DNA from: JBEKIK01 sp963845975
Lineage (GTDB): Bacteria; Planctomycetota; Planctomycetia; Pirellulales; Thermoguttaceae
Direction of reading: 5' to 3'
DNA length: 64,000 nt
NCBI GenBank assembly: GCA_963845975.1
Contig: CAWJUD010000002.1
Span: 1,984,001 to 2,048,000 of the forward strand
Each line of letters starts with the position of its first letter. Position 1 is the first letter of the stretch. Both the position numbers and the translations under genes were made by a program. Positions 49,501 through 60,298 of this stretch are shown here, in pieces. The notes beneath the pieces are model-generated. The model was not told the origin of the DNA. It made no database searches and was given only the letters and a program-made list of their open reading frames with translations.

Positions 49501-50156
49501 ACGAGTCATTTAATCTTCAGTCGCCGGACGACAAAACAAAATGCGAATACAGCGGCGTCTTGGCCAGGGCCGGACGTTTCGATCAGGCCATCGCCATGAT
49601 CGAGCCATTGAAAGATGTCGAATCGCGGTTAATGTTAGCTTCCATTCTGGAAACGCAAGGACAACATCAACGGGCGCTAAGCGTCTTGCTCAATCTCGAA
49701 AAGGAGCAGACCATTGATGACAATGCCAAACAAAGCATTGCTAGATTACTTCTGGCGGACCGGAAGTACGACGTTGCGGCCGAACGGCTTATCAATCTAT
49801 TGAAGAAACAACCGGACGATCAGCAGCTTCGGCGTATGTTCATCGACGCCGTTGCCGCGTCCAGCCGCCGGAGCGACGCGGTGCGTCAGACAATGGTCGA
49901 TGTTTTCCATAAGTATCAAGAGACCGGCTTCCAGTCATTAGATGCGGAAGGTTGCCTGCGGCTCGGCGATGCCCTGCGTCAGTTGGAACTGTATAAGGAA
50001 GCGGGCATCGTCCTTACCAAGGCCGTTGCGGAGTATCCAGATAATAAATACCTGAGACTGCGTTTGGCCCAAACTCTCGCCAGTCTGGGCCGTTACGACC
50101 AAGCCAACGCTCAGTACAAGATTCTATTAGATTTTATGCCGTCTCCTAGCCGCTAG
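46578..50156 (+). CDS. BcsA-like exopolysaccharide synthase with C-terminal TPRs
   Basis: 1192 aa, GGGAGA upstream. GT2 family 2 polymerases build beta-glucans or similar chains at the inner membrane. Seen are VLDDG (~185), DADH (~233), TED (~328) and QRLRW (~367), with membrane segments around 77-130, 410-460 and 515-560. A degenerate PilZ-like region (~570-635) could bind c-di-GMP. After one more membrane segment (~820-840) come TPR repeats to the end, usually found on a separate BcsC/PgaA-type protein. The next gene encodes the likely exporter. Confidence 0.9.
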   Translation: MAGEKRADFSAGPMEKSRTLGAELNQDIRQVESSLTSAEDLVEKALDNRDELGDMASRLTLAQWNLGRNDRLSRQWPRQAAILIAVMATAVYLTYRLFWTMNLASAPAAAFSSLLLAAEFYAGVSLGLYLFQVWRLVEPPLRQPTTGRSVDVFVATYNEDVALLRGTLVACLAMDYPHTTYVLDDGARDEVRQLAESLGVRYISRTDREHAKAGNLNNAMRRTNGEFVVVLDADHVPYPHYISRLIGYFDDPRMGFVQTPHTTYNLDNFLGRWKASSRAYWEDVRIFFEAVQLGKNRYGVACFCGSAAIIRRKALEDAGLFATETITEDLHTGMRINAAGWKSIAVSEEMVVGLAPDDAAVFASQRLRWGEGNLSILAYDNPLTMKGLTIPGRINYLASIACWTFGPARLVLYLTPLVMLLSGIAPVANLNIAYVTIVGCYLLSVWVGVKIATNGCGQFLGIELAMMASFPLQLRALWRAVFRRRRQEFVVSRKRGESRQSPLRRMWPQAALVAISIVVVSWAVSRVAFGISGDYLGLGIGSGLAAYHSWLALTVMGRAARKRNHGDQWRHPVSLAVDYTIGGFTNAAVSLEFNENGCRLLTWERLEQSSPLEATLHSPVGDMICHGRVVASTPLGRPKPFAYLNDVLFKNADLSQSEKESDSLRRIALQYVVPVVTMAHRLVRRGRLPTPEGLSGESNLPIPLTIDANLPNMAVRKAVALSLSNRGFFATLEYPCPVGNIVQVTLSTPLGPILAQAQVRDVESIRVGSAIVYQNEFHWLGNSPVRSLMSKRRRWVYTINKAISRLRNRRQSLARIAALQLAACLLVGLTVLTYWEVKQDDILLAIATRRPIEVGERDEMKSNLKRLVQDPKASNDLLLRIYKAADAQAEHAPAEEAAKRLADRLEDGRLAWMLTSARQLMQNRDYHAANAAFDKVLLERPEREFSLEERAEIYIEAARAAAALDNLQKAIALYDESFNLQSPDDKTKCEYSGVLARAGRFDQAIAMIEPLKDVESRLMLASILETQGQHQRALSVLLNLEKEQTIDDNAKQSIARLLLADRKYDVAAERLINLLKKQPDDQQLRRMFIDAVAASSRRSDAVRQTMVDVFHKYQETGFQSLDAEGCLRLGDALRQLELYKEAGIVLTKAVAEYPDNKYLRLRLAQTLASLGRYDQANAQYKILLDFMPSPSR

Positions 50157-50374
50157 TGTGCATTTCTGACAACGAAATACACCATACAGAGCCAAATGGT
50201 CGCATATAGTTATCAAAAGGCAAAAAAGCTGTTTTTTTCGCCATACCCCCCATCTTTACCGGCAGTTGTGAACAGTGACAGCTAGTTTAAAAAGATTAAC
50301 AACTCTCGTACTGTCGATACCAATATATTGGGTGCTTCTTGATTGCACCTCTATCTGGCAGGGGGTGGGGGGCT

Positions 50375-53300
50375 ATGTCCGTATCTACTGTTAATATATC
50401 ACGACTGGCGTCGATGATTCTTCTCGGACTGGCCTCTTTCTGCATGTCCGCGAAATCCTTGTCTGCCCAACAGCCGAACGGCCGGGACCAGGAACTTGAA
50501 GCCGAAATCCTTCTTGGAGCTGCGCGAAACGACGTACAGCGCGGCAACCTGGAAACGGCTATACAGCGATTCCGTGAGTTCATCAAGCAATTTCCTGATC
50601 GGAATGAGGGTCGTAAAGAGTATGCCGACGCCCTGTTTCAAGCCGGTCGAGTCCACGAGGCGATGCCCGAATACGATAGGCTCCTGAAGCTGTATCCGGA
50701 TGACCCTGATCTAATCCGCACTATTATCGACGCATTGCTCAATGTCGGAGACCACCCAAGGGCAAAGGCGATGCTTGTCGAAGCAATGGATCGGTTCCCC
50801 AATCGCGTCGATTTCGCCGTATCGTTGGCGCTGCTTCAGCGCGCTGGACGAGGAGACTGCCGAAACGCAGAAACTTGTCGAGCGGAACATTATTGGACAA
50901 CCATTGAAAAATGATAGAACGCGTTTGGATGCGGCGGCGCTATACATCCAACTTCGGAACAATGAGCTTGCCGGTCCGATTGTCGCGGAACTCATGAAAA
51001 CCAAGCCGAACGACGCCAAAGTGCTGGCGGTCTCGGTTCGATACGCCTTGCTGGTAGGCGATCATAATTTGGCGGTCAGTCAAGCAAATAAATTCGACCG
51101 GCTCTATCCTGGCAATGTCGATCTTCGACTGGAACTTGCATCGGCGCTCTACGCCGCGCAGGTATGCTGAAGCGGACAGATTGTTTGCCGATGTGCTTCG
51201 CAATGCGCCTGGCAACAATGTCGCGCTATTGGGCGCGGCACGCGTGGCGCTACGCAACTATCGAGTGGATCTGGCCGACGGATTTCTGCAAGAAGTTCCG
51301 GCCGATGTGCGGGGCCGCCAATGGCAATTAGCAACGGTCGAACGCGACACGATCACGGGTAACTACCTACGTGCGCGCCAGATTCTCGATCAATTACTCC
51401 GGGAGAATCCGGACGACAAGCGAGCATCAATGGCATTGGCCGATTTGGAACGGTCCGAGGACGAGTTTATCAAGGCCGATCAACGATATTGCGCCGAAGG
51501 TGCTGCGGACAATAGCTCCCTGGCCGGACAGCATTATGCCGTGTCGCTGTTTCTCCAGCATCGATATTGCGAGGCGGAGCAGGTCTGTCAACACGTGCTT
51601 TATCTCGATCCGGAAGACACCAGAACCATGATCGTTCTGGCCCGCGTTCTAGTCAAAATGAAACAGTTCAATGAGGCGGCGAGCCTGATTCGCCAGGCGC
51701 AAGAGGCCGACAGTAGTCTTTCTCCCGAAGGATTATATTATGCCATTTTTATTTCACCTGAATTCGAATTCCGTCCGGCTAATCGAGACGCAGCCGCGCC
51801 ATACGCCGGACAATCCCAACCTGAAGTAATACCACCCGGCGTGCCGGAAACGGACCAAAGCGGCGATGAGCGGCCGATCTATTTGGCTGTGAGTATATTT
51901 GATCTGGCAATGGAAGACGGCAGACAATGCTGGGCAAGAGCGGTTCTGGACGAAGCATTGAAAATCTATCCGGATAACATTATTCTCACAACGCGGCTGG
52001 CCGAATGGTATGCCTCCTTTGGCATGCCTGATGAAGCCAGTTGCGCCGCCCAAATCTACCAGCAGTTGTTGGCCCTGGAGCCGTCCAATCATAAGTGGAT
52101 TCTGGGTCTTGCGCGGGCCAAAGCCACGATGCACTGCTACGACCAGTCGCTGGCCCTTTATCGGAGGTTAAGATGCGAGTCGCCCGACAACTATCCTATC
52201 GCAAGAGAAACGGCGCAAATGGTCTTTCACGTTTGCGGATCGCCAAAAGGGCTGGCCGAGTACGATTCGTTGTTGCGCGGGTGGCCGGGACTGGACGAAG
52301 AATCCGACAGGCTATGCAAAGAACGCATTGCCAAGTCGGCGCATTACTCTTCGCCCAGCATCGCTGCCAACGTCTATGCCAATTTGTTGTCCGCCGAACC
52401 ATACGAACAGCACATTGCTTTTGAATTAGGCCAGGTCAATGGCATGTTGGGGACCACGCGAAATGCAATCGATGCCTATGAGCACGTCCTTTCCGTCAAT
52501 CCAAACAACCGCGATGCCCAGGTCGCAATCGAGGGGAAGCGTCTCGATCTTTGCCCGCAGTTGTCGATGGACCACCGATTCATACGGGAACGAGGACGAG
52601 ACGGTTTGACGTCCATCGACCGGCTCGGCGAGTATGTCGCCTACAAAAAGACGCTTGCGGACGAGAACGAATTTATTTCGGTCGGGTATGGCCGCCTGAG
52701 CCTAGCCCCCACGTACGGCGCAGGTACGACGGGCGACGCCGTTACCTTTAAAATGCAAAAGCAAGTTCCCGCTGACTTCGGTCCGCGATTTTCGCCTTAT
52801 GCTCCGCTAGCCGTGTTTCTTGACTGTGAAGTGCAGAGCTACGAACGTTATGTGAAAACACGGCCGGTGTTCGAGTCCGGCGTGAAGATTCGCACCTTCG
52901 ACGACGCGGTGTGGACAGTCTCCGGGACCTTGGAGAACGTTCTGGAAAACGGCGAATCCCTTCAACAAGACATCTATCGCGGCGGATTGCGAGTTGACTT
53001 GACCTGCATGCCCAAAAACTGCTGGGAAACCGAAGCAACCTACAGGCTGCAGGGCTATTCGGACGAAAATCTGCTCCAGTCCGGCGAGTTCCGCAATCGG
53101 CTCCAATTGACCCCGGATCCGCAACGTATTTCGCTGCTGGCAGATTTCTACTATTGGAATTTCGCGCAGCCTTCGGTATTCAGCCCCGGCCCTGATCCTT
53201 TTCTTGATATGACTCATCCCTACTGGACGCCGATAAATTTCGCACTCTCGGGCGTAGGCATCGAGTGGAAACAGTGGCTTTCTTGGGACCGCTTTGACGG

Positions 53301-53493
53301 CGCCGACCATTGCTGGATATCGTTTTCCGCCATGAAACGTTGGGACTCGCAAAACCAGAACTACACGCTCTATCGCGGGATGTTTGTATGGGACATAACA
53401 CGTCGGCTTAGCTGCTACGCAACGGGCGAATATACCGACGGCGCTCCCTACCGAAGCACGGGAGCATACGGTGGACTGGCATGGAAGTTCTAA
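50375..53493 (+). CDS. TPR/outer-membrane-barrel exporter (BcsC/PgaA-like), two frameshifts
   Basis: ATG 50375 (GGGGG upstream) starts a signal peptide, then ~10 TPR units (for example TAIQRFREFIKQFPDRNEG). One extra base near 50843 and one near 51165, both in GCGC contexts, shift the frame; corrected, the protein is about 1038 aa. The C-terminal ~280 residues alternate polar and hydrophobic strands and end in Phe, the mark of an outer-membrane barrel. It would export the polymer made by the upstream synthase through the outer membrane. Confidence 0.85.
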
Positions 53494-53785
53494 CCCAAGT
53501 TACGCTGCTATGATTCCATTTTCGTAAGTGTCCGGCGGACTGTCTGAAACGTTTTGCCAGCGTTTCGAATGACATCGTGTAATTTAAGCCAGGTTTGGGT
53601 CTCATCCTCCGCCTCGTAGAGATGTCCCACGACACGAAGCCGATATCGCTATGCCGAGCCAATTCCTGGGCCATCTTGGGAGAGATTCCGACCCTTTCAA
53701 GGTTTGTTACGAATAAATGCCTATAGCAGTGGAAGTTGGTATAAAAGCCGTCGTAGTTAGAATTCAAGACTATGACCGGGTGCAC
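53494..53785 (-). pseudogene. tyrosine recombinase remnant
   Basis: FHCYRHLFVTNLERVGISPKMAQELARHSDI shows the HxxR and RHSD elements of a tyrosine recombinase (first His to Tyr-like H-x-x-R block), without its catalytic Tyr segment or N-terminus. Later parts are in other frames. It lies beside repeat copy B, so the repeat may mark one end of the same element. Confidence 0.7.
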
Positions 53786-53803
53786 TTTACCGTCCGATTA
53801 ATG

Positions 53804-53931
53804 GTTCCATTTTCGGTGCATCCAATCGCCTTCAATTTTACCCTGGCTGGATTTATCTGAAGTTCACTACAGAAATTGCCTCGACAGAGGCACAATCGGA
53901 GGCTAAGTTCGCACCCAAAAATTCGGTCGTT
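53804..53931 (+). repeat. 128-bp direct repeat, copy B
   Basis: One mismatch to 43792-43919. It lies between the tyrosine recombinase remnant and an IS4 element. Confidence 0.9.
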
Positions 53932-54022
53932 TAATGGTTTGTCTCATGCGCTACGGGTAGTTGGAACGGTCAATCTTTGCTCGACGGCATCGCGTTTCCC
54001 AGCGCACGTCGGTGTGTCGGAT

Positions 54023-55567
54023 GAATGGCACTTAGTTTTCGGCAAGTCCTTAGCACAAAATGACATAGACAAAAAGGCCTCTCTTGCGTAGATGGTTCTT
54101 TGGCAACAAACCCATCAACGGCAAGGAGGCCTCAAGATGCGATATTTTAGCCAAGGACGGTTTCGACAACAGGTCAGATTCTTGAGACGGCAGTTTCTTC
54201 AAGACGGAGATCTGCCTTTCACCAATGTCCTTTCGGAGCAGATCATCTCGCAAGCACTGACAGCAATCCAGGTGTTCTGGATGGACAGGGTCTACTCGCC
54301 CCTGGTCACGCTCTGGGTTTTCCTAGGCCAAGTGTTGAGCGCGGACCAGTCATGTCGTTCGGCGGTAGCGCGCTTGGTAGCACATCGCATTTCGCGGGGA
54401 GAAAGTGCGTGCTCGGCGGCGACAGGCGCTTACTGCCAAGCCAGAAAACGGTTGCCGGAAAAGTTCTTTTCCGCGGTGGCTTGCTTAGTCGGACGAGCAT
54501 TGGATTCGAAGGTGGATCCGATGTGGCTGTGGAAAGGACGCCGCGTATTGATGTTCGATGGATCGACAGTGAGCATGCCTGATACGGAAGAGAACCAGCG
54601 AGCTTATCCGCAACTCTACAATCAGAAGCCCGGTATAGGCTTTCCGATAGCCCGGATCGCGGCGGTCATGTCTCTTTCCTGCGGAGCGATCCTCAATCTG
54701 GGGATCTGTCGGTACGCCGGCAAGGGACAAGGTGAAGTCAGCTTGCTCCGCAGATTGTGGGATGTCTTTCGCCGCGGCGATGTCCTTCTGGCCGACAGTT
54801 TGATGTCGAATTGGACAGGAATGGTGCTGCTCAAGCAGCGTGGTGTTGATACAGTCAGTCGGCTGAACAAGGCCACTCGCAAGGCGGACTTCCGACGTGG
54901 AAAACGATTGGGCAAAGGAGATCACATTGTCCGTTGGCGCAAACCAACATCGATTCGGTCCGTTGTCTGGCAAACGTACAAGTCGCTTCCCGAGTACCTC
55001 ACAATCCGAGAGACTCTTATTCGCGTTGAGCAGCCTGGATTTCGGACGAAGTCGATCGTTGTGGTGACGACCCTCCTTGATTCTGAACAGACCACCAAGG
55101 AAGATTTGGCCTTCTTGTATCGTGCGCGCTGGAACAACGAGCTCGATCTACGATCGATCAAGACGAGTATGCAGATGGATATCCTGCGTTGTAAATCACC
55201 GGAACTGGTTCGCAAGGAGATTTGGACTCATGTGCTGGCCTATAATTTGATCCGCACGATCATGGCTCAGGCGGCAATCAAGCACAGTCTCGACCCGCAA
55301 TCGATTAGCTTCAAGGGGGCAATCCAAACGCTGGAAGCGTTTCAGCCGGTGATTGCTTTTCAGGGACGATACGATTCTGCATTTCGGATCAAGCTCTACC
55401 ACCAGCTACTTGATGCCATCGCCATACATCGAGTCGCCGATCGCCCCGGCCGGTTTGAACCTCGCCGAGTGAAACGTCGCCCCAAACGATATGATCGTCT
55501 CATGAAATCAAGGCAGGAGGCCAAACGTGATATCCTCAACGGCTTTAGCAAAAACTAAGTGCCATTC
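54023..55567 (+). mobile_element. IS4-family insertion sequence with 11-bp target duplication
   Basis: 1545 bp. Ends GAATGGCACTTAG and CTAAGTGCCATTC are perfect inverted repeats. GTGTGTCGGAT flanks both sides (54012-54022 and 55568-55578), the expected IS4-type duplication. The element therefore looks recent and complete. Confidence 0.95.
54137..55558 (+). CDS. tnpA: IS4-family transposase
   Basis: 473 aa from ATG 54137; AAGGAGG seven bases upstream. The DDE residues lie in MFDGSTVSMPD, DVLLADSLMSNW and LYRARWNNELDLRSIKT, the Y-(2)-R-(3)-E pattern of the IS4 family. Complete length, inside the inverted repeats. Confidence 0.95.
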   Translation: MRYFSQGRFRQQVRFLRRQFLQDGDLPFTNVLSEQIISQALTAIQVFWMDRVYSPLVTLWVFLGQVLSADQSCRSAVARLVAHRISRGESACSAATGAYCQARKRLPEKFFSAVACLVGRALDSKVDPMWLWKGRRVLMFDGSTVSMPDTEENQRAYPQLYNQKPGIGFPIARIAAVMSLSCGAILNLGICRYAGKGQGEVSLLRRLWDVFRRGDVLLADSLMSNWTGMVLLKQRGVDTVSRLNKATRKADFRRGKRLGKGDHIVRWRKPTSIRSVVWQTYKSLPEYLTIRETLIRVEQPGFRTKSIVVVTTLLDSEQTTKEDLAFLYRARWNNELDLRSIKTSMQMDILRCKSPELVRKEIWTHVLAYNLIRTIMAQAAIKHSLDPQSISFKGAIQTLEAFQPVIAFQGRYDSAFRIKLYHQLLDAIAIHRVADRPGRFEPRRVKRRPKRYDRLMKSRQEAKRDILNGFSKN

Positions 55568-55728
55568 GTGTGTCGGATCGACGTGCGTCGGTCACATCGA
55601 ACATGCCTACAAAGTGTCGGCATATTTCCTCTGACAACACAGACATTCACCGTCGAATCCGTTGGAACTGATTACAGAAGGTCACATGGTCGAAATGGCC
55701 TATGACATGGCCAGTCGCATGAGGCGGG

Positions 55729-56778
55729 TCAAAAACTCGTCACTAGACGAAGCATCACCGCGTCATCGAGGTGCATGTTGCCGATGCCGGAAGAGTATTC
55801 CAGTCGGCGATCGAATAAGTAACCAATCTCGAAGGCCAACCGCTGGCCGTCCTTCTCAACGTACTCCACCCCGATGCATGCGCGGAGATCACGGTAGGTA
55901 GCCAGATCATCGTCGAGGGTCACGCGCTCGATCGCCCATGTGCCGCCGCCCAACTCGCCCGCCAGATAGAGGCGATAGTTGTCGGTCAGTTGAAAGACTG
56001 CCCGAGGTCGCGGGAAGACCAACTCGAACCGCATCTCAGGATTCGGTTTCCAGATCAGCCCTGCCACTGGAAGAAGCTTGATGTCGCCGCGGTCGAGGTA
56101 GTCGACGCCGAAGACCAGGTCAATCTCGGGCCTGACACTGAGGAAGCCCACGGCATGGCTGGGAAAGAGTATCCCCTTGCGCGCATTCCCTTTGAAATCG
56201 CTCGCCGCCAACACTGACGTGGCTACGTCGAATGCCAGCGGCCCCAGTTGTTTGCGAAGCTGGTAAGCAATACTGAAGTCGTACACCCGAGGGGGCGTGT
56301 CGGTCTGTTCCGGGCCGGAGAGAAAGTGAAAGCCCATCCCAACGCCGATGCCGTTGTTGACACCCGACTTCTGGTAGTGATCCCATACGATCGAAAATAT
56401 GCCGAACTGGTTGCCATTGCCGGGGATCCAGTCGAGCGAGCTGGTCATATATCGGTATCCCAGGAAGCTATCTAGCGAGGCAACCGGGGGCACCTCTGCC
56501 GATCCGTCGAGGTTGATGGGTTCGCCGGTGACAAGCTTTTCGTCGGCAGCAGATTCCGGCGAAGTTGATGCGGTTGTGGGGAGGTTTACGGGGGGCGCAT
56601 CGGTGACCAGCTTTTCGCTGCCAGCTGGGGGCGAATCCTGGGATGGCGGCACTGGGGGCGACAAGTTGACCGACGGTAACTGCTGAATGCTGAACTTCTC
56701 GGCCGTCTGCGCAATGCCCCTCGCTGCGGTCAGAACCGCCAGCAGGCTGACGAGCGTCAGGCAGAACCTTGGCATCAC
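55729..56778 (-). CDS. outer-membrane protein, DUF6268-like
   Basis: 349 aa with a signal peptide (LTLVSLLAVLTAARGIAQ). After it come two similar short repeats (SEKLVTDAPPVNLP and DEKLVTGEPINLDG) in a Pro-rich linker. The C-terminal ~240 residues alternate strands and end in Phe, as in beta-barrels. The pattern resembles the planctomycete DUF6268 family; function unknown. Confidence 0.75.
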   Translation of the reverse strand: MMPRFCLTLVSLLAVLTAARGIAQTAEKFSIQQLPSVNLSPPVPPSQDSPPAGSEKLVTDAPPVNLPTTASTSPESAADEKLVTGEPINLDGSAEVPPVASLDSFLGYRYMTSSLDWIPGNGNQFGIFSIVWDHYQKSGVNNGIGVGMGFHFLSGPEQTDTPPRVYDFSIAYQLRKQLGPLAFDVATSVLAASDFKGNARKGILFPSHAVGFLSVRPEIDLVFGVDYLDRGDIKLLPVAGLIWKPNPEMRFELVFPRPRAVFQLTDNYRLYLAGELGGGTWAIERVTLDDDLATYRDLRACIGVEYVEKDGQRLAFEIGYLFDRRLEYSSGIGNMHLDDAVMLRLVTSF

Positions 56779-56987
56779 AGTCTATTAGCCGGAGGGAACC
56801 GTCGAGTGACGGCGGCGGATACTACTGCACTGGCCGGCACGCGTCAAGAGCATTACCTCTTTGGAGGTTGCCTATCCTATCAGTATAAAGCAAGGAATCC
56901 GTCGTCTTACGGGGCAAGCCCCTATCTTCTGTCTGCCGGCAGTCACGTTCGGTTTGTCCTCACCATCTTGCATTTTTGAATAGTCTC

Positions 56988-59900
56988 CTATTGTTTTCCA
57001 ATTACGATTGTGACGTCCTTAATCTCCTGACCGGGTTTGGTTTCGATGCCCGATTCCATGATGTTTCGGCCGTCATAGAGGATTTTCGCAACTTTCTGGC
57101 CCTCTTTGTTTGGGGAAAAACCAATCTTTGTATGCCCCGGCATCATACCCTGAATAACAAATGTGCTTGTCGTCGGGAAGATCATTTCGCCATCCTCGTA
57201 ACCGCCTTCGCCAAGCGCAAAAGAACCGCCGGAACTTTTTTCGGTATCTTTGGGCCTGTGTTTGTTGCGGAAATTTGTCAGGCTGAAGCTTGAATAGGAT
57301 TGCTGCTGATCGTTGACGAGCCCATCTTTGCTGATATTGGCGAAACCATAGCTTTCGCCGATCTGCCAGTCATTGCCCTTTTCGTCCACGAACTTGCCTA
57401 AAATCAAGACCCCACGGTTCAAGTCGAAGTTGCTTTGCGTTTTTTTGCTTGTCTTATCAAGATCAAGAGGGGTACGCATTCTCACAAATCCACGGTGAAC
57501 GGCATCTACGTGAACCAGAAACTCACCGTCACCCAAGCCCTGGATTTGATAATGCCCTTGTTCGTCGGTGTAGGCTGTAACGAAGTCGAAGAGCATGTCG
57601 CGCCGATGCACGACGACAAATGCTTCCGGCACGGGTTTTCCGGCCTCGTCGCGCACGGTTCCCTCGAGAATGAGACCGCCTTCTTTTTGCAGTGTGATAT
57701 TGATGTTATCGATACGTTGTTCTTTGTCGAAAGTGATCTGTTTTGCCTCACTTCGGGAAAAAGTACCAGGGTAGTAGATTGGCGGGTAGGCATTCCCTTC
57801 TCTCGCTGCTCGCCAGTTGATTGCCATAACGTAAACTGGCTTACTGCTAAGGCCGTCAATCGAGTATGAACCATCTGCTTGATTGACACGCGCTTGCTCG
57901 GATACATATTTCTTTTCCTTATCGTCTTTTTTCTCAAACCAGGCCAACACAGTCAAATTATCGATGTTTTCCGGTCTCTTCCCATTTTCGTCCAGGATTT
58001 TGCCGGAAATACGACAGGCTCGCTCGGCCTTCAGCACGATACCCGAGCGGTGCTCGCCATCTTCAAGCGAAAATTCCGGGTATGGACCGGACTTGCCTTC
58101 GGGATCGTAGGCGACATCCTGGTATTCGGCCGTATGTGACATTTGCAGCGAAAATGGCCCCTTGGGAATATCCTTGAATATGAAAGTGCCGTCGCTGGCG
58201 GTGTTAATGAAGATCGAACCATGGGTAATGTTGTAGTGCAAGTACATCCTTGCATGCTCGACAGGCTCGCCGGTCGCAGCCGAGACGACTTTGCCGCTGA
58301 TCGAACAGTTGCCCCGGGGACGTTCCCCCAGCACCGTTTCGGTTTGTGCCGCAGCGTTTTTTTCTTCCTCGAGCGGATACAGCTCATGGCGCAGGCCCGA
58401 AGTTGAGCCGCCGCTGTAAACGATCAAGATTTCATCATCATCGTTTCCGTAGATCCCGTCTTTGCCGGAACTGCTGAGAATGAATCTATTTCGCTGGGCT
58501 TCGTAGTGATAATCCTCACCGGTCGGACTGTAGACGTCCTTCGGTAATGGTTGTTTCAGCTCCGCCAAATCCTTGGGATAGCGGCCCGTTCTCAGTTTAT
58601 ATTGCATCACCAAAGGGCTGATTTTTTGAAAGTTCAACTGCAACTGTCCATCCTTGCCCTCGGTCAGGAGCATGGCTTCGATCTCTGCTGGGGTGGCCAT
58701 GCGGGTGAAAAGCGCCTTCACTTCAACAGCAACGCTGTTGTCATCCCGGCGTGTTGGCCTCAATTGGATTTTGGATAGGATGTTATTGCCATCCACGGAG
58801 AAGGTTTTACCCAGGCCCATCCTTTCGGTCTGGGCATTATGAATTGCATTTGAGTTTATTTTTGTTCCTTCGATGGCTTTTCCTGTTTCATCAATACCCT
58901 CCAGGTCAAACTTCGTCCCGTTCTCCACGAAGTGGGGTGTAATCAATATCTCCGCCACTGGAGTAATGTTCTTCTTGACCTTCATCCGGCCTGTCTGGCC
59001 ATCCTTGAGTATCAGAGTTTCCTCGTCGGACCAGGTGGTTATTCTTTTGCGGACGGCATCGCCAAGTTCCTTAATCTTGGGATCGATCGGCTGCGTATCG
59101 GCGCCGTCGCCGGTCTTCGCTGGCTTTGCTTCGGCTGTTCCCTCCTTCTTGTCTTTGGCATCCGCGGCGGTCTTCGCGGCGCCGGCATCGGAAGCGGCCG
59201 GTGTTGAGGGTGCGGCAGGCCCTTTCTCCTGTCCGCGCACGGGAATGCAGACCAGGGGAATCGCCAAAAGCAGCAGTGTCAGGAATGTCCATTGCGACAG
59301 TTGGTAGGAAAGTCGTGTTTCACCAATCATTTCAAACCTCCTTAGAATTGAACCCCTGGACCCAATCCCCAGAGCCAGCGCACGAGGCGCCAATGGCTCC
59401 GTCTGGATGAAGTCCAGAGCTTTAAGAAGTGTTGTGGCATAGCTGCGGCGATCCGTGTTGCAGTAGTCGATGGCAATGGCGTCGCAACAGAGTTCTTGCG
59501 CCGCGCAACTCACGATCGGCCCACCACACCACGGGATTCCACCACAGCAGCACCTTGACAATGAACACGAATAAGTTCGCCCAATGGTCGCGCCGCAAGA
59601 AGTGGGCGATCTCGTGGGCGATAATGCCACGCAGTTGTTGCGGGCTGAGGTCGTTAATGAGTTGGCGAGGCACCACCACCATCGGTCGATGCCATCCCCA
59701 CAGCAGAGGCGTCGTTCGCGTATCAACGACACAGCTTCGCACGACGCCGCGAATCTCCAGGCGCGACGCAACGTCGGCGCAGGATTCAGCCAGCAAGTAG
59801 TTTTCCGTTCCGGCTCGTCTTAGCCACCGATATAGTTTCGCTGCATGCACTCCGTGAACCGTCAATAGTACGCATGTCCCGATCAACGAAACCGCGAACA

Positions 59901-60276
59901 GCCCGCCAAAAAACAGCGCCTGCGCGCGACATCCGAGTTCTCGGGACATAACTCCCCCCGCGCCGCGGCCAGCCCAGGCGAAAGTCGTATCATCGACGGC
60001 GGAATTCACCTGCCTACGCTGGTCCCAAGCCGACTCGCGATACCCCATCGGCTTGCTTGGCGGAGTCGCAATCGCGGCCATTTCATCACCGCCTGCAACC
60101 GCAGGCAACAGCGGCACGGCAATCAGCGGCGGTGTTACAAGCTTGGCAAGCAGCAGCAGCCAGAGCCAGTGTCTCATCGCCGGCCGCCTGCGCAGCGAAG
60201 GCAAACGGCACAGCGCGGCGAGCACAATCGCCAATCCCGCGGTCAGCAGCAGATTCCACAAAAGTGCATTCGGCAT
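56988..60276 (-). CDS. BlaR1-type M56 peptidase fused to GspG-like and carboxypeptidase-regulatory domains, one frameshift
   Basis: ATG 60276, 22 bp after blaI. N-terminal membrane segments and the zinc motif HEIAHFLRRDHW of M56 peptidases, then a frame break near 59500; one extra base in GCGGCGC restores QELCCDAIAIDYC. After the last membrane segment comes an Ala/Lys-rich linker, a GspG-like block (YKLRTGRYPKDLAEL ... SSSGKDGIYGNDDD) and three carboxypeptidase-regulatory beta domains (GNCSISGKVVSAATGEPVEHA type). It likely senses an external signal and cleaves BlaI. The sensor part replaces the penicillin-binding domain. Confidence 0.85.
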
Positions 60277-60298
60277 TCGACACCCCGTTTCTCCGCAA

